Source: Aphrocallistes beatrix
Lineage: Eukaryota > Porifera > Hexactinellida > Sceptrulophora > Aphrocallistidae
DNA length: 64,000 nt
NCBI GenBank assembly: GCA_963281255.1
Contig: OY725490.1
Coordinates: 4,340,001-4,404,000 of the forward strand
Direction: 5' to 3'
The notes beneath the pieces are model-generated. The model did no database searches. It saw only the letters and a list, made by a program, of their open reading frames with translations, and was not told where the DNA came from. Positions 1 to 11,607 of the stretch are shown here, piece after piece; the stretch's first letter is position 1, and every line of letters starts with the position of its first letter. Made by a program: the position numbers and the translations under genes.

Positions 1-1204
1 AATTTCCTTGAGGCCTCTAACCCCGAATATTTTGAACCAATTAAGAAATATAATTCATATTCCTAGCAATACAAAGTATAATTCATCGGTTTAAAATGAA
101 TAGAGCTTTTAAAAAGTATATTAGGAAGTTAGAGCGAGAGTCTACGACTTTTAGTTTTCAAGTTGCGATTTTCGAAAAATGCAACGTCATCACGTGATAA
201 AAATTTGAAACTTAGCATTCCATTCCATGTAGTACATTTATTATTTAAGAATCAGTTATATACCGTCTTGAAAAGTATATTTGGAATTGAGAGCTAAGAA
301 TTTGGGTGTATATTTCCCGAGATATGGAGGAATCTGTTTTTGGACCATAAAGGGGGGGCTTTAACCGAATTTTGGAGATAAATGCTTTGAACTTCCGAAA
401 TAATCATGTTGAGTGCTTCAAAATTTCTGTATACATTGCTAGTGACTATTGCATTGTTTTTTGAGGATAATAGCTACTTTTGGGAACTTATTTCATGACA
501 AGATTCGCCATTTTCTAATATATTCAAAGTTCTCCATAGAATTTGTATTACAATAAAATCGATGATAAGTCAAGAAAAATTTACTTTTTGACAAAGAGAT
601 GTTTGAGGAACCCATATATTATCATATATATCCTTTCAATTAAGATTATAATAGATTATATATCTTCAATAGTTTTTAAGCATTGACATCGAGCACTTTG
701 CGGGCCATAGAGTGGTTTGATGTCCGAACTTTACATAGAATATAATATAACTTACGAACTAATGGTCGGATCTGAACAAATTTTTTTTAAAAATGTTCAG
801 AATTTTTTTCTATACACAATAGCTAATATCACAACGGCCATTTCCAGAGCATTTTTGAAATGAAGTCCATCATGAGGATATTTTTGAATGGATTTCAAGT
901 GCCTCTTTTTCTAAATTCATCTGTTTTATAATATTTAAAGGGGACAAAACCATTTTGAGGTTCATATAACTTAAAAAATATCAGATAAGTTAGAAAATAA
1001 TTGATGAATGAGCCGCAAAACCACGAATATCTATCCGATTTTTAGTACGCCTGAGCTTTAGGTACTCAGTTCTAGAATATCAAAATAAATACCGTCCAAC
1101 AAGTACGATTAGATGGTAGACTACTCAATAATCCGATGGAATTAACAATACAAAATTCCACCATTTTTTTTAATGCTAGGCGATGTTTTTCGAGGGCGGT
1201 ATCC
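1..1204. repeat. Family E dispersed repeat, copy 1 (TTAA-ended)
   Basis: Non-coding repeat. Positions about 310-1204 match 20295-21175 almost base for base, and positions 1-80 match 63923-64000. The right end reads GGTATCC followed by TTAA, as do the ends at 21175 and 50867. A fixed end against TTAA suggests a piggyBac-type non-autonomous element, but I cannot see the left terminus. No ORF of note lies inside. Confidence 0.7.
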
Positions 1205-1325
1205 TTAAATTATATCATATAAATTTGGTATAGTATACGTATACGTACTAAAAGTACAAATGCATGGGGGAAACGAGCATACACTTAAACATTCAGCCAA
1301 TAATACCCATCATTAAAAAGTAGAA

Positions 1326-1905
1326 GGTCACATTGATTAATTATAAGGGAGACAACATCTCTAACAGAGGCATAGCCAGGGTGCGGCACATGGGGCCTAG
1401 GCCGCAACCTCAAAGGCTGTGCCCACTAAAATTTCACAAATTAGCATTGGGTGCCGCAACCCTCTCACGGAATTGCCGCACCCTAAAAATTGGGCTGGCT
1501 ACGCCTCTGATCTCTAAATATGTCTGTCTTACTGTAAAAATAGATAACGCAAGAAAAATCACAAAATTTTCAAGTTTAAAATTTGTGATGCGTAATGATG
1601 ACGTCATAACATAGTGATGAGTCATCATTTTTTTGATGATAGTTGTATCACATGTGAATAGTATTAATATAGACATTCTATAAAAATTTCAGACTTCTAT
1701 CACCTAAAATGGCTGAAATACAGTCGAAAAACTGAAATTTATAATTATAAAGGTGACAATGACGTAATAATCCCATAATGAGTCGACATTTTCGTCTGAG
1801 GTCAGAACTTAGTGGAGACATAGCCAAAAGACTCCCACATGCCAAATATCAGCTTTCTGTGCCTGGCAGTTTCTTCAATCAATTTGTTGCAGATAGATAG
1901 ATATA
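1326..1905 (-). mobile_element. Family A (HINE/DINE-1-like) copy, tail truncated
   Basis: Core of family A on the minus strand, starting within the conserved GTCACATTGATTAATTATA block and running to the AT-rich end. It contains TGACGTCA at about 1597 and lost its GC-rich hairpin tail. A 145-bp hAT-like MITE interrupts it at 1365-1509. The ORFs over this region are accidental. Confidence 0.7.
1365..1509. mobile_element. hAT-like MITE with perfect 8-bp TSD
   Basis: Short non-coding element with terminal inverted repeats CAGAGGCATAGCCAG and CTGGCTACGCCTCTG (one mismatch). It is flanked by the exact 8-bp duplication ATCTCTAA at 1357-1364 and 1510-1517. The CAG-start termini and 8-bp TSD are the hAT signature. 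The interrupted family A sequence (CATCTCTAAATATGTCTG) is uninterrupted in other copies, which confirms the insertion. Confidence 0.9.
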
Positions 1906-2408
1906 CAAGCGCGCTTCGCTTGTGCTGCGCGAATAGCGGACACTTTGTGTCCGCCGGAGGCGCCCTTTGGGTGCCTGGGGTCACATTTATTAATTGTAAG
2001 GGAGAAAAGATCTCTAAATACGTCTGTCCAACTGTTATAATTGATATCGCACGAAAAATCACGAGAATTGTCAATTTTAAAAATTTTGATGCAAATGATG
2101 ACGTCATAACAGAGTGATAAGTCATCATCTTTTGATGATAGTTACATCATATGTGAGGTATATTAATATACACATTCTATTAAAATTTCAGCCTGCTATC
2201 ACCTAAAATGGCTGAGTTATAGTCGAAAATCTGAAATTTCTTTATAAAAAACGGACAATGACATCATAATTCTTGATAAGTCGACATTTTTGTATGAACT
2301 CTGAATTTAGTGGAGCCATAGCCAAAAGACTCCCGCATGCCAAAAATCAGCTTTCTGTGCCTTGTAGTTTCCTCAATCAATTTGTTGCATATATATAGAT
2401 ATAGTATA
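1906..2408 (-). mobile_element. Family A (HINE/DINE-1-like) copy
   Basis: Minus-strand copy beginning CAAGCGCGCTTCGCTTG after an A. The hairpin tail follows, with a perfect 9-bp stem GGCGGACAC around a TTT loop, then the core with TGACGTCA motifs, and it ends in TA-rich sequence. The conserved 25-bp head is missing on its own strand. A plus-strand head fragment (2409-2451) follows directly. Confidence 0.75.
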
Positions 2409-2690
2409 TCCTTACTATTAAAACTCTATTAATGTGTATTTATATACTATACAAGCGCGATTCGCTTGCTTTGGGTCACAATGATTAATTATAAAGGAGA
2501 AAACATTTCTAAATATGTCTGTCTTACTGTTATAATCGTTATCACACGAAAAAGGACCAAATTTGTCAATTTTTAAAATTTTGATGCGTAATGATGACGT
2601 CGTAACAGATTGATGAATCATCATTTTTCGTGATAATTGCATCATATGTGAGGTATATTAATTTACTCATTCTATTAAATTCTGCTTTCT
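2409..2690 (-). mobile_element. Family A fragments: plus-strand head plus truncated minus-strand copy
   Basis: Positions 2409-2451 are a plus-strand head (TCCTTACTATTAAAACTC after an A) running into TA-rich DNA. At 2452 a minus-strand copy starts with CAAGCGCGATTCGC, lacks most of the hairpin tail, and stops matching after about 2690. The arrangement looks like one copy inserted in the AT tract of another. Confidence 0.6.
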
Positions 2691-3141
2691 ACCCGTGTTA
2701 AACTAGCATCCTCAATCATTATGTTATACCAACCAAGACCACTCAAAAAAAAAAGTGGTACGACTCTCACATACCCGCCGAACCTGTTGTTTTGTCGTTG
2801 TATAATATATACGTATGTATATATACGCATACTACACAGTAAGTCTGTCTCATAGGTATTACATTGATGACAGTAGATTTATACTTTGACTCTAATTCAT
2901 CGAGGCACCCACACCCATAAATGCTGTGTAACAACTTTTCATACATTAAGCATATACAAATGGAATGTTTTAAACTAAAAACAGAATTTTGCAAAGAAAA
3001 ATATCATCCAAACTCGCCCCGGTTTTTGAACAAGCGCCCCATTTTCCGAGAGTAATTTGTATAGACCACGACCATATTTTCCGGATGCACCCCGGTTTAC
3101 GGTCTGCCCCGGTTTTTGGAAGTGGCCTGTATATATACATA
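2691..3141. other. No gene seen; possible remnant repeat
   Basis: AT-rich DNA without a supported gene. The motif CCCCGGTTTTTG occurs at 3017 and 3107, which may mark a small decayed repeat at about 3000-3130, but I could not define its ends. Confidence 0.4.
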
Positions 3142-3329
3142 CAGTCGACTCCGCTTAATAGGATCACATCGGTCAGAGGACATTTTGACCCGATTAAGCG
3201 GAGAACCCTATTAGCCGAAAATATTTTGTATTAGCTTCTATGTGTGATAGCTATTCCGGTCCTGCCAAAAGTGTCCCGATTAAGCGTTTGACCCGATTAA
3301 ACAGTGGCCCTATTAAGCGGAGTCGACTG
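3142..3329. mobile_element. pogo/Tigger-like MITE copy 1
   Basis: 188-bp element with perfect 21-bp terminal inverted repeats starting CAGTCGACTCCGCTTAATAG, flanked by TA on both sides. An equal-length copy with the same ends lies at 49007-49194. CAGT termini and TA target duplications fit the pogo branch of Tc1/mariner. It sits in the TA tract of a family A remnant whose head continues to 3369. Confidence 0.85.
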
Positions 3330-3419
3330 TATATATATTTACACATTAATCGAGTTTTAATAGTCAGGATTTCAAAAATCTTCGTTATATCAAAAGTCTG
3401 TTAATTTTGTTCTATTACT

Positions 3420-3800
3420 CTTCGAGATCTAATTTTCAATTTTACTATTCTCCACTATCGTTTCCATACTATTCCTTTTATATTACAATATTATATTGTT
3501 GTAATGCTTCAAAAAGACCCACCAGTGGGTCATCAGTAGGATTGCACTAATTCATTTTAGATTTGAACTAAGTTCGTTCCATACTAAGACAATGATGCTT
3601 TACCTTAATTCAACTATAAAATAATTTATAAATCCGATTTCGCAAAGGTATTTTCATTCTGAAATCAGGTCCAGTTTGTGATAATTATTAACAATCATTC
3701 TTTATTATAAACGCCACTCACCGTTGTATTATTCTCATTTATTGGTAACAAGCTTCTTCGCTTGTTTGCGTTGCGCGGTTTGAGGCACCCCGTACCTCCG
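3420..3800. repeat. Family B dispersed repeat, copy 1
   Basis: Non-coding repeat. Its reverse complement is found in three pieces at 40168-40290, 44596-44784 and 47630-47705, so it gives the unoccupied form of the site into which the Harbinger and P-like elements inserted. It includes a CAAGCTTCTTCGCTTG stretch at 3749 that resembles the family A tail, but homology continues past it. Confidence 0.7.
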
Positions 3801-4402
3801 AAATGTATTAATTCTCAAGTTATGATTCTCAAAACTACTCTAGAACCAGGGCTAGATCCAGCCTCTAAATTCAGGGGCTTAACATAGGCCTGACTCAAAC
3901 CAGGGGGTGGTGTTTTAATTCATAAGTTTTTAAGAAAGTAGTTAATTTTATCCGGCCAGGTTAGGATTGTGACGGATCACTCGAGAATTCGTGACTAGAA
4001 TTTTTGATTTGCATATCTTACCAAGGTTATTACTAGCCCAACCCCAGAACAGGTCAATTTTGATCGTAATAATTTACATTACTGGAATAACTGAAAGTAA
4101 ATAAAGACATTTTCCAACCTGTGATTTTGTATCACAATCATAGTTCTGTTTTCCTAATTGATAGATTCTAGCTTCATCACATGCCTCGCAACTGGACTGG
4201 GTCTCGTGTGAAAAGCGTAACTGGTGTTCTCCACTTCTGCCACAAGTTGCCATGGTTCTATTCGATAATCTACTGGGCATAGGGATATTTGCTTGGGGAG
4301 CGAGTGGAAAGTGAATGTTAGAATGAGGTCTGGAAGAGTAAATATTTGGCAGTTGAATTTAGCTAACCAAAACAAGTTATTAATAAAAAATTGAGTGAGT
4401 AA
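3801..4402. other. No gene or repeat recognised
   Basis: About 600 bp of AT-rich DNA. I see no conserved ORF, inverted repeat or match to the other families in this window. Confidence 0.4.
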
Positions 4403-4424
4403 TCCTTACTATTAAAACTCGATT

Positions 4425-4468
<44 letters not shown>

Positions 4469-4915
4469 ACGAATTGATTGAAGAAACTGCCGGGCGCAGA
4501 AGGCTGATTTTTGGCATGTGGGAGTCTTTTGGCTATGGCTCCAGTAAGTTCTGAGTTCAGAGCAAAATGTCGACTCAACATGGAATTATGACGTCATTGT
4601 CACATTTTTAAAAGTTAAGCAACACAGTTATTCGGGCATAACTCAGCCATTATAGGAGATAGAAGGCCGAAATTTTAATAGAATCTGTATACTAACATAC
4701 CTCACATATGATGCGACTTTCATCCAAAAATGATGACTCATCACTTTGTTATGACGTCATCATTCGTCAAAATTATAAAAATTGACAAATTTGGTGATTT
4801 TTCGTGCGATATCGATTATAACAGTAGGACAGACGTATTTAGAATGCTATCTCCCTTATGATTAATCAATGGTGACCACAGGCGCCTATGGCGCACACTG
4901 TCTGCCAATCATCCA
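4403..4915 (+). mobile_element. Family A (HINE/DINE-1-like) copy, plus strand, tail truncated
   Basis: Plus-strand copy starting A|TCCTTACTATTAAAACTCG. A (TA)n microsatellite follows, then TGTAACGAATTGATTG and the core with two TGACGTCA palindromes. The GC-rich tail breaks off soon after 4880. It lies just left of the autonomous Helitron coding region, in the same orientation. Confidence 0.75.
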
Positions 4916-5098
4916 GTGCAACCAAAATGTTTACTAATTACTCAATTTAGTTTAGAATTTTGGACATAAATATTTGCCGCAAGCAATGTAGTCATAGCAT
5001 GACTATTGCCCTTCATATTAGGCCTATTATAAGATAATATAAGCGAATACTTTTTGAGTGTGTTTTGTCCTAATTATTTCTGAATTCCAAATTAGAAT

Positions 5099-6238
5099 AT
5101 GCCTAAATTGACTAAACGTGGGCGCCAAACCCGTAAAAGTGGCACTATAGCTGAGAGAGTGAGGAAAGTTCGAGACAAAGAAACTCCTCAAGAGCGACTC
5201 CTTCGTCAGCAACATGACCGTGAACGGAATATGCTGCGTTTGAGAGTCCTAACCCCCAAGTCCAAAGGGAGGCGTCTTCGAGAAATGCGAGATCGCACTC
5301 GACTTCACTTGAAAAAAGAGACGCCTACCGGGAGAAGAGCCCGCCTGAGAGATTTGGTTGAACGGCAGGGTTCCCGGTTGCGAGTAGAGACTCCGACGAA
5401 GAGAGTTGCACGCAACCTTGATCTGAGTCAGCGTCAGGCTTCCCGCTTTGACAGTGAGACGGAGGACGCTCGCGAAGTTCGCCTCCTAGACCTGCGGGAT
5501 CGTCAGACATCCCGGTATGACAGTGAGACGGACGAGGCCCGCCAAGTTCGCCTCCTAGACCTTCGGGATCGTCAGAAATCCCGATTAGACAGTGAGACGG
5601 GCGAGGCCCGCCAAGTTCGCCTCCTAGAAATGCGGGATCGTCAAGCCTGGAGAATAGCCTGGGGAACAGAAGAGCAAGTCAGCTCACGTCTGAAGTACCA
5701 GGTTAAGTTGTATGCAAAGAGAGTTAAATCTCGCATTGCCCATAATTTTGCTAGGTCAGTTATTGCCACCGAAGTTCCTGATAGTATTGTCGACGAGCAT
5801 TCAGGTGGCAGTATGACATACATCTGCTCCGTGTGTCAGGCAAAATTCTGGGCGGGTGAGAAGCTCTCAGGTAGTACTAAATCCTGTTATAAGTTCTCCT
5901 TATGTTGTGGGGAGGGCAAAGTTGTTCTACTTCCTGTGGCTCCGCACCCTGAACTGTTGATGCACCTGCTAACGGCTACAGACCCGCGGGGAAGAGCGTT
6001 TAGAGAACATATCAGAGCATACAACAACGCTCTTGCATTCGCTTCTCTTGGAGCGAAATCGATAAGGGTCTGGCTAATGCTAAGCGGGGAGTGTACACAT
6101 TTCGTATACACGGAGTGATGTACCATCGTATCGGACGGTTGATGCCTAACGAAGGCGAGGCACCCGCATTCGCACAGATCTACATTCATGACGGAACCAC
6201 TGATGCCGAAGTGGCGAACCGTCAGCCATCTTGGAGAT
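5099..6238 (+). pseudogene. Helitron protein, N-terminal Arg-rich repeat region
   Basis: Open for 339 codons from ATG 5099 to a stop at 6116-6118. The protein is highly basic and built of degenerate repeats around LRDRQ. Three exact 69-bp DNA repeats start at 5450, 5519 and 5588, each coding a 23-residue unit (DSETxxARxVRLLDLRDRQ plus linker). The later part (YICSVCQAKFW, ALAFASLGA) matches the conserved pre-Rep region of animal Helitron proteins. A one-base shift near 6055 moves the expected continuation into another frame (TFRIHGVMYHRIG), which runs to about 6235. The 339-codon protein is therefore truncated rather than a natural product. Confidence 0.8.
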
Positions 6239-7407
6239 GCTGCGCTCCCTGAGCTAAAAGGATTGCAGCACATGCTGCATGAGGTTAATCCTTATGTGGC
6301 ATTTTTTAGACAGGGACTAGATCTGATGCGAGAGCAGGGGGAGCTGACGTGAGAATGGTGATAAAAGCAGACGGGTGTCCAGATTCTCGACGTTATAACG
6401 CTCCCACTGCTCAGGAAATAGCTGTCATTCTCCCGAATGACGGTTATGGAGAAGAGGTCGCCAGCAGGGATATAGTGCTGTACGCGCGGAAGGGCGGTCT
6501 ACAGCACATTACCGAGACTCACCGTGCGTACGATACACTGCACTATGTCCTACTATTCCCTCTTGGTGAAGACGGCTGGCATTTCAACATTCCTCACTCG
6601 AAAGGGAGAGGAAATGTCACCGCTATGGAGTATTATGCATACCGACTGATGGTACGGAGCCACCCCTTGAGTCCTCTACACCTGAGTGGTAGACTTTTCC
6701 ATCAGTATGCTGTGGATGTATACGCCAAGATAGAACAGCAGCGTCTGAACTACATCAGGACCAATCAGAAGAAGATTCGTGTGGATCTTTACTGTGGATT
6801 GGCTGATGCAGTCGCTGCGGGTGACGTAGACTCCAGAGAGTTGGGACGTAAGATTGTGCTCCCCTCCTCCTACACTGGCTCTCCTCGGCAGATGTTCGAG
6901 CGTACCAGGATGCAATGAGTATAGTCCGGAAATATGGTAAGCCAGACTATTTCATTACATTTACATGTAATCCGCAATGGGAGGAGATTACGTCCGCTCA
7001 TATTAGATCAGAAAGCGTCTGAACGCCCTGATTTAGTGGTTAGAGTCTTTAGATTGAAGTTGAGTAAATTGATTTCGGATCTTATGAATAAACACATATT
7101 GGGCAAACCTCTTGCTCATGTTTATACTATTGAATTCCAAAAGAGAGGTCTTCCTCACGCGCACATTCTGATTATTCTATCGGATCATGATACGCCCAGG
7201 GAACCGTGTGAGTATGATAGAATTGTGTGTGCTGAGCTCCCTGACCCGGTTCTCCAACCTCGACTGCACGCTATCGTTAAACGCTGTATGATGCACGGTG
7301 CATGTGGTGTAGCCAATAAAAGCGCTCCCTGTTTAAAAGACGGGAAATGCTCTAAGAGATTCCCAAAGGCATTTTCAGCAGTTACTACAACGTCTGAAGA
7401 TGGCTAA
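6239..7407 (+). pseudogene. Helitron Rep (HUH endonuclease) region, frameshifted
   Basis: Rep part of the Helitron replicase, which nicks DNA for rolling-circle transposition. It is spread over several frames. 6239-6353 is open in the N-terminal frame (GLQHMLHEVNPYV). 6349-6918 is open in a second frame (YNAPTAQEIAVILPNDG). 6930-7020 uses a third for the FTCNPQWEE motif. 6934-7407 returns to the second with EFQKRGLPHAHIL, whose HAH at 7156-7164 is the metal-binding HUH motif. About a dozen residues expected after TTTSEDG at 7400 are missing where the next frame takes over. All motifs are recognisable, but the copy cannot make a working Rep. Confidence 0.85.
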
Positions 7408-9355
7408 TGTGGGTGGGGCACGCTTGGATAATAGATGGGTTGTACCCTACAATCCATTTTTATTGTTGAAGTTTAATGCTCATATTAACGTAGAAATCTG
7501 TAGTACAGTGAGTGCAGTAAAATATCTACACAAATACGTGTACAAAGGACACGACCGAGCTATTGTAGAATTTAAGTCAGGTGGTGAGGAGGCAGAGGCT
7601 GCCGGAAAGAAAAAGTGCGTCGATGAAATATCGACTTACTTAGATGCCCGGTATGTGTCTGCCACTGAAGCGTGTTATCGTATCTTTGCGTATGAGCTCC
7701 ACGCGAATCTGCCACATGTGTTGAGATTAGCTCTGCATCTTGAGAATCAGCAGCCAGTTTATTTCCCAGAGCAGGCTGAGCTTGATGATGTGTTGAGCCG
7801 ACAAAGGCACACCACTTTGACTGGATGGTTTGTTGCAAACCAGGAATTCCATTGCGCTAGGGAGGTTACATATACTAATTTCCCCGATGAGTTTGTATGG
7901 GATAAATCGAAGCGCGAATGGAAGTTGAGAGTGAAGGGGCATGGCACCATGATAGGTCGCATGTATGCAGCTCATCCCGGTGAAGGAGAGCGTTTTTATC
8001 TAAGAATGCTCCTCAACCATGTCACAGGATGTACGAGTTTTCAGGACATCCGCACTATCGCTGATGGTACTGTCTGTGAAAGCTTTAAGGAGGCCGCGCG
8101 CAGACTTGGATTGTTGGAAGATGACACAGAGTTAGATCAGTGTTTGGCAGAAGCGGCTGTTTCTGTGATGCCCCCACAGATGCGCCAGCTCTTTGTCACG
8201 ATCCTCCTATTTAGTGTCCCAACTGATCCCTTTGCCCTTTGGGAACACCATCAGGCCTCTTTATCTGAGGACTTTCTGTGTCGTGCTAAGCGAGTAGTTC
8301 TTGACGTCCAATTGGATGAGCACATTTTAAACTGTGTATTGTTGGATATTGAGAATCGCTTACAGAGACATGGAAAGTCTTTAGAGGATTACCCAGGTAT
8401 GCCTGTTCCTAAGCATATCCGTAATCCGTACGAAGAACCCAGAATCATACAGAATGAACTTGATTATTGTGTTAGTGATCAGTTGGAAATGGTGCGTGTC
8501 AATGTGCCAATGCTCAATGCAGACCAACTGATTGTCTTCAACACTGTGATGAAGGCCATTGATGATTCCGCGGTCTATCCTAAGGTATTCTTCGTGGATG
8601 GACCTGGCGGTACAAGTAAAACTTTCGTTTACAATACACTGTTAGCCAAGGTCCGTTCTAGGAGAGAGATTGTCCTCGCGATGGCTTCTTCGGGGATTGC
8701 GGCACTCCTCCTAAATGGTGGCAGGACTGTACATTCGAGAATGAAAGTTCCTCTCTCGACCAATGCACATTCTGCGTGTAGCATTACTAAGCAGAGTGTG
8801 CTTGCCCGTCTCATCCAGCGTGCAAGTTTATTGGTCTGGGATGAGGCTCCAATGTCTCATAAGCATGTTGCTGAATGCATGGATCGAACTCTGAGAGACC
8901 TGTGCCCTTGCGATCTACCATTTGGCGGCAAGGTTATGGTATTTGGAGGTGATTTCCGTCAGATTCTGCCTGTAATTAGACGAGGAACCAGAGGTGATGT
9001 TGTTTCTGCATGTCTCAACAGATCATCTCTCTGGCGTTATGTTAAGGTTTTAAATTTGACTATTAATATGCGCCTACGGATATTATCTTCTCAGGACTCA
9101 CTTGAAGTGAGTGAGTTCTCCAACTTCTTATTGAGGGTTGGAGAGGGCACTGAACTCGAAGATGAGGATCACATGATTCACATCGACGACAAGTTTGTTG
9201 TCCCTGGAAATGATATTTCTGATTTGGTTTCTTCTGTCTATGGTGACATTGTGAACAATTACCTTGATCAGGATTTCATGAGTCGCCGCATCTTAATGTC
9301 TCCAAAGAATGAGACAGTAGATGTCATAAACGATTACGTTATGCGACAGATATAA
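7400..9355 (+). pseudogene. Helitron Rep C-terminus and PIF1-family helicase, part 1
   Basis: 651 open codons ending at TAA 9353-9355. Residues 10-50 carry the conserved LDNRWVVPYNPFLLLKFN block and the Rep tyrosine motif KYLHKYVYKG (Tyr42, Tyr46, Tyr48), which would join DNA covalently during nicking. The PIF1-type helicase starts near residue 375. Walker A reads GPGGTSKT (402-409), with Ser in place of the usual Gly before Lys. Walker B is WDEA (481-484) and motif III is GGDFRQ (517-522). The TAA is followed in the same frame by the rest of the helicase, so one nonsense codon splits an otherwise continuous 3.4-kb frame. Confidence 0.88.
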
Positions 9356-10855
9356 GATGATCAAACATTTTTAAGTGCAGATTCAGTTGATGATACGCAA
9401 GCTGCTATATACCCCACGGAGTTCTTGAACTCTCTAAATCCTAATGGTATGCCCCCTCATCGTCTGAAGCTTAAAGAGTTTGCATCTATCATTCTCCTGC
9501 GGAATCTTGATTCTGCTCAGGGTTTGTGTAATGGCACTCGCTTGACTGTAAGATCGTTTACTAAACGTCTTATAGACGCAGAGATTGCCACAGGTATCCA
9601 TGCGGGGACTCGAGTATTCATTCCTCGCATTCCACTACTTACTCCCTCAGATTCTGGCCTTCCCTTTATCTTAAAGCGAAGACAGTCCCCAGTACGGCCT
9701 GCCTTCTGTATCACAATAAATAAGGGTCAAGGTCAGAGTTTAGAGACTGTTGGTATTTTCCTCCCTTCCCCTGAAGCCATATTCAGTCATGGCCAACTCT
9801 ATGTGGCTCTTAGTCGCGTTCAGAATCCTAGCGGTTTGAAGATCATGGTTTGTGGAGGACAACAGTCTACTGGAGGAGGAGTATTGGTTAAGAATGTCGT
9901 ATATCGGGAGGTTTTTCTAACTCACGTTGGAGAGCCTTCGTCATCTAGCCAGGATTTGATTGATTCATTTTCGCTGGATGATATATCGTTCGATTCTTCT
10001 CAGCTGTCACCAGTTCTTTCTCATGCCAAAAAGAGAGTAATGATGGCTGATTCTGAGAGGAAGAGTAAAGTATCAAAAATATTCGAGTTCAGTCAGAGTA
10101 GCGTTGTTACATTGGAGGATCCTGAAAACAATGCTTTTCAGAGTAATCGCGTTACATTTGAATCGTCTGATGTTGTTTTCAATGCAACAATTATTAGGCA
10201 TCCAAGTATGACTGGACATTCGGAATTCGCTCTCATTAATAACTTTACTCTCGCAATGCGATATAATCTGGCCCAATCAATCGGGTTGGAGAATCAAGCG
10301 ATTTTACCGAATAGAGAAGATATAATGTCGCGTGTCCCTATTTTGCACTACTATCAGTCACTTAAAGCTAGACTGCGCAATAAATTTGGTCCTCAAATTT
10401 ATTTGTGTCCAGTGTATGGCGACGGTAACTGTCTCTATCGGACTCTATCTCATGTCATCTTTGGTAGTGAGAGCTCTTATCGTATTCTCAAACACAGTCT
10501 GATCTCCAAATTTAAGAGCACTCCAGCGCATTTCTATAACGTTATGCGTAGATCAGACATTTTCAGTGATCAGGAACTGATTGAGCATATGGATCGCGTA
10601 TCTGTTCTCAATGAGTGGGGTACTAACACTGAATTGAATATGATTGGAGCTTTGGCTCGGATAGATGTAGTGTCAATTAATGCTACCGACATAGATCCTC
10701 AATATTGGAATATCCAGCCAGTTTATATTCATGAACAGCTGGAAGTTCCTTTAGAGTGTGACCCTATTTATGATGGTCGTAAATTAGGTGTTTTATTTCA
10801 CCGGATTCACCATCAGATAGGCATGGAACACTTTGATCCATTCTATAATAGTTAG
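9356..10855 (+). pseudogene. Helitron helicase C-terminus fused to OTU cysteine protease
   Basis: Continues the frame of the preceding part after the TAA at 9353. The first ~60 codons carry LYPTEFLNSLNP-like and SAQGLCNGTRL motifs, then PVRPAFCITINKGQGQSLE and HGQLYVALSR, which are PIF1 helicase motifs V-VI. After a Ser-rich linker comes an OTU domain. YGDGNCLYRTL holds the catalytic Asp and Cys (residues 333 and 336 counted from 9425), and MEHFDPF near the C-terminus holds the catalytic His (469). OTU domains cleave ubiquitin-like chains. OTU modules are known in some animal Helitrons, so the fusion is not new, but all three catalytic residues survive here in a dead element. Confidence 0.85.
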
Positions 10856-11107
10856 CTCGATAATTCTACTGACTTTAGTATCCTGCACTGATTATTCCAT
10901 TGGTTTAATTGTGTTGTGTACTATCCATTAGTATGGCGAGTCTATGGCAATCATTCCCGAGACTAGATGCTTCTACTGCAGGAGAGAGTGCCATCTTAGT
11001 CGTTCTACAGATTATTACGCATGTTTTATGTGAATCAACTGTATTTGTACTCAGTGTGCTGTTTTAATAACATGCGTTCTGATGTACATTGGAGTAGTAT
11101 TCACTCA

Positions 11108-11336
11108 GGTGAACCGATCACTCTGCCTTGAAGATTTGCTACTTCGGTAGTAATTCGATAGGTGGAGTGGTATGGCTCCCTGAGGTGAATCGATCACTCT
11201 GCATTGAAGATTTGCTACTTCGGTAGTAATTCAGATAAGTGGAGTGGTAGGGTTCCCATTGGTGAATCGATCTCTCTGCATTGAAGATTTGCTACTTCGG
11301 TAGTAATTCAGATAAGCGGAGTGGCAGGGTTCCCAC
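11108..11336 (+). repeat. Three tandem 76-78-bp repeats with UUCG hairpins
   Basis: Units start at 11108, 11184 and 11261 (GGTGAAYCGATC). Each holds CTAC-TTCG-GTAG, a stem capped by the very stable TTCG tetraloop. Two related hairpins follow: CTAC-TGAG-GTAG at 11369-11380 and CTACT-TT-AGTAG at 11449-11460. They lie in the 3' non-coding region of the Helitron. There are no spacers of CRISPR kind. Confidence 0.8.
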
Positions 11337-11607
11337 AATGGGATTAATTACATTATCTTGAAACTATTCTACTGAGGTAGTATTTGTTGAAAGTGTTGTA
11401 CTAATCCCTTCTATGGTAGTTGCAATTAGTTTGTTCGATGTTATGTATCTACTTTAGTAGTGCATATTATTAGCTTGCTTTTTGTGGCCACTATAGTGCA
11501 CATGTGATAGTAACTATAGAATTGATATTTCTATTAGCAAATATCTGAAGGTTTGATTTGCTTGGCTCCCTTTGCGTAAGCAAGCGAATTATTGAGTTAA
11601 CTAAAGT

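Noticed and set aside
1333..1614. 93-codon ORF
   Set aside because: Spans a family A core and the nested hAT MITE. No codon bias or motif.
3749..3800. Family A tail at the CAAGCTTCTTCGCTTG stretch
   Set aside because: Family B homology continues on both sides here and at 40217, so it is not a terminus.
11108..11336. CRISPR-like array
   Set aside because: Only three head-to-tail units of 76-78 bp with no unique spacers, in a eukaryotic transposon.
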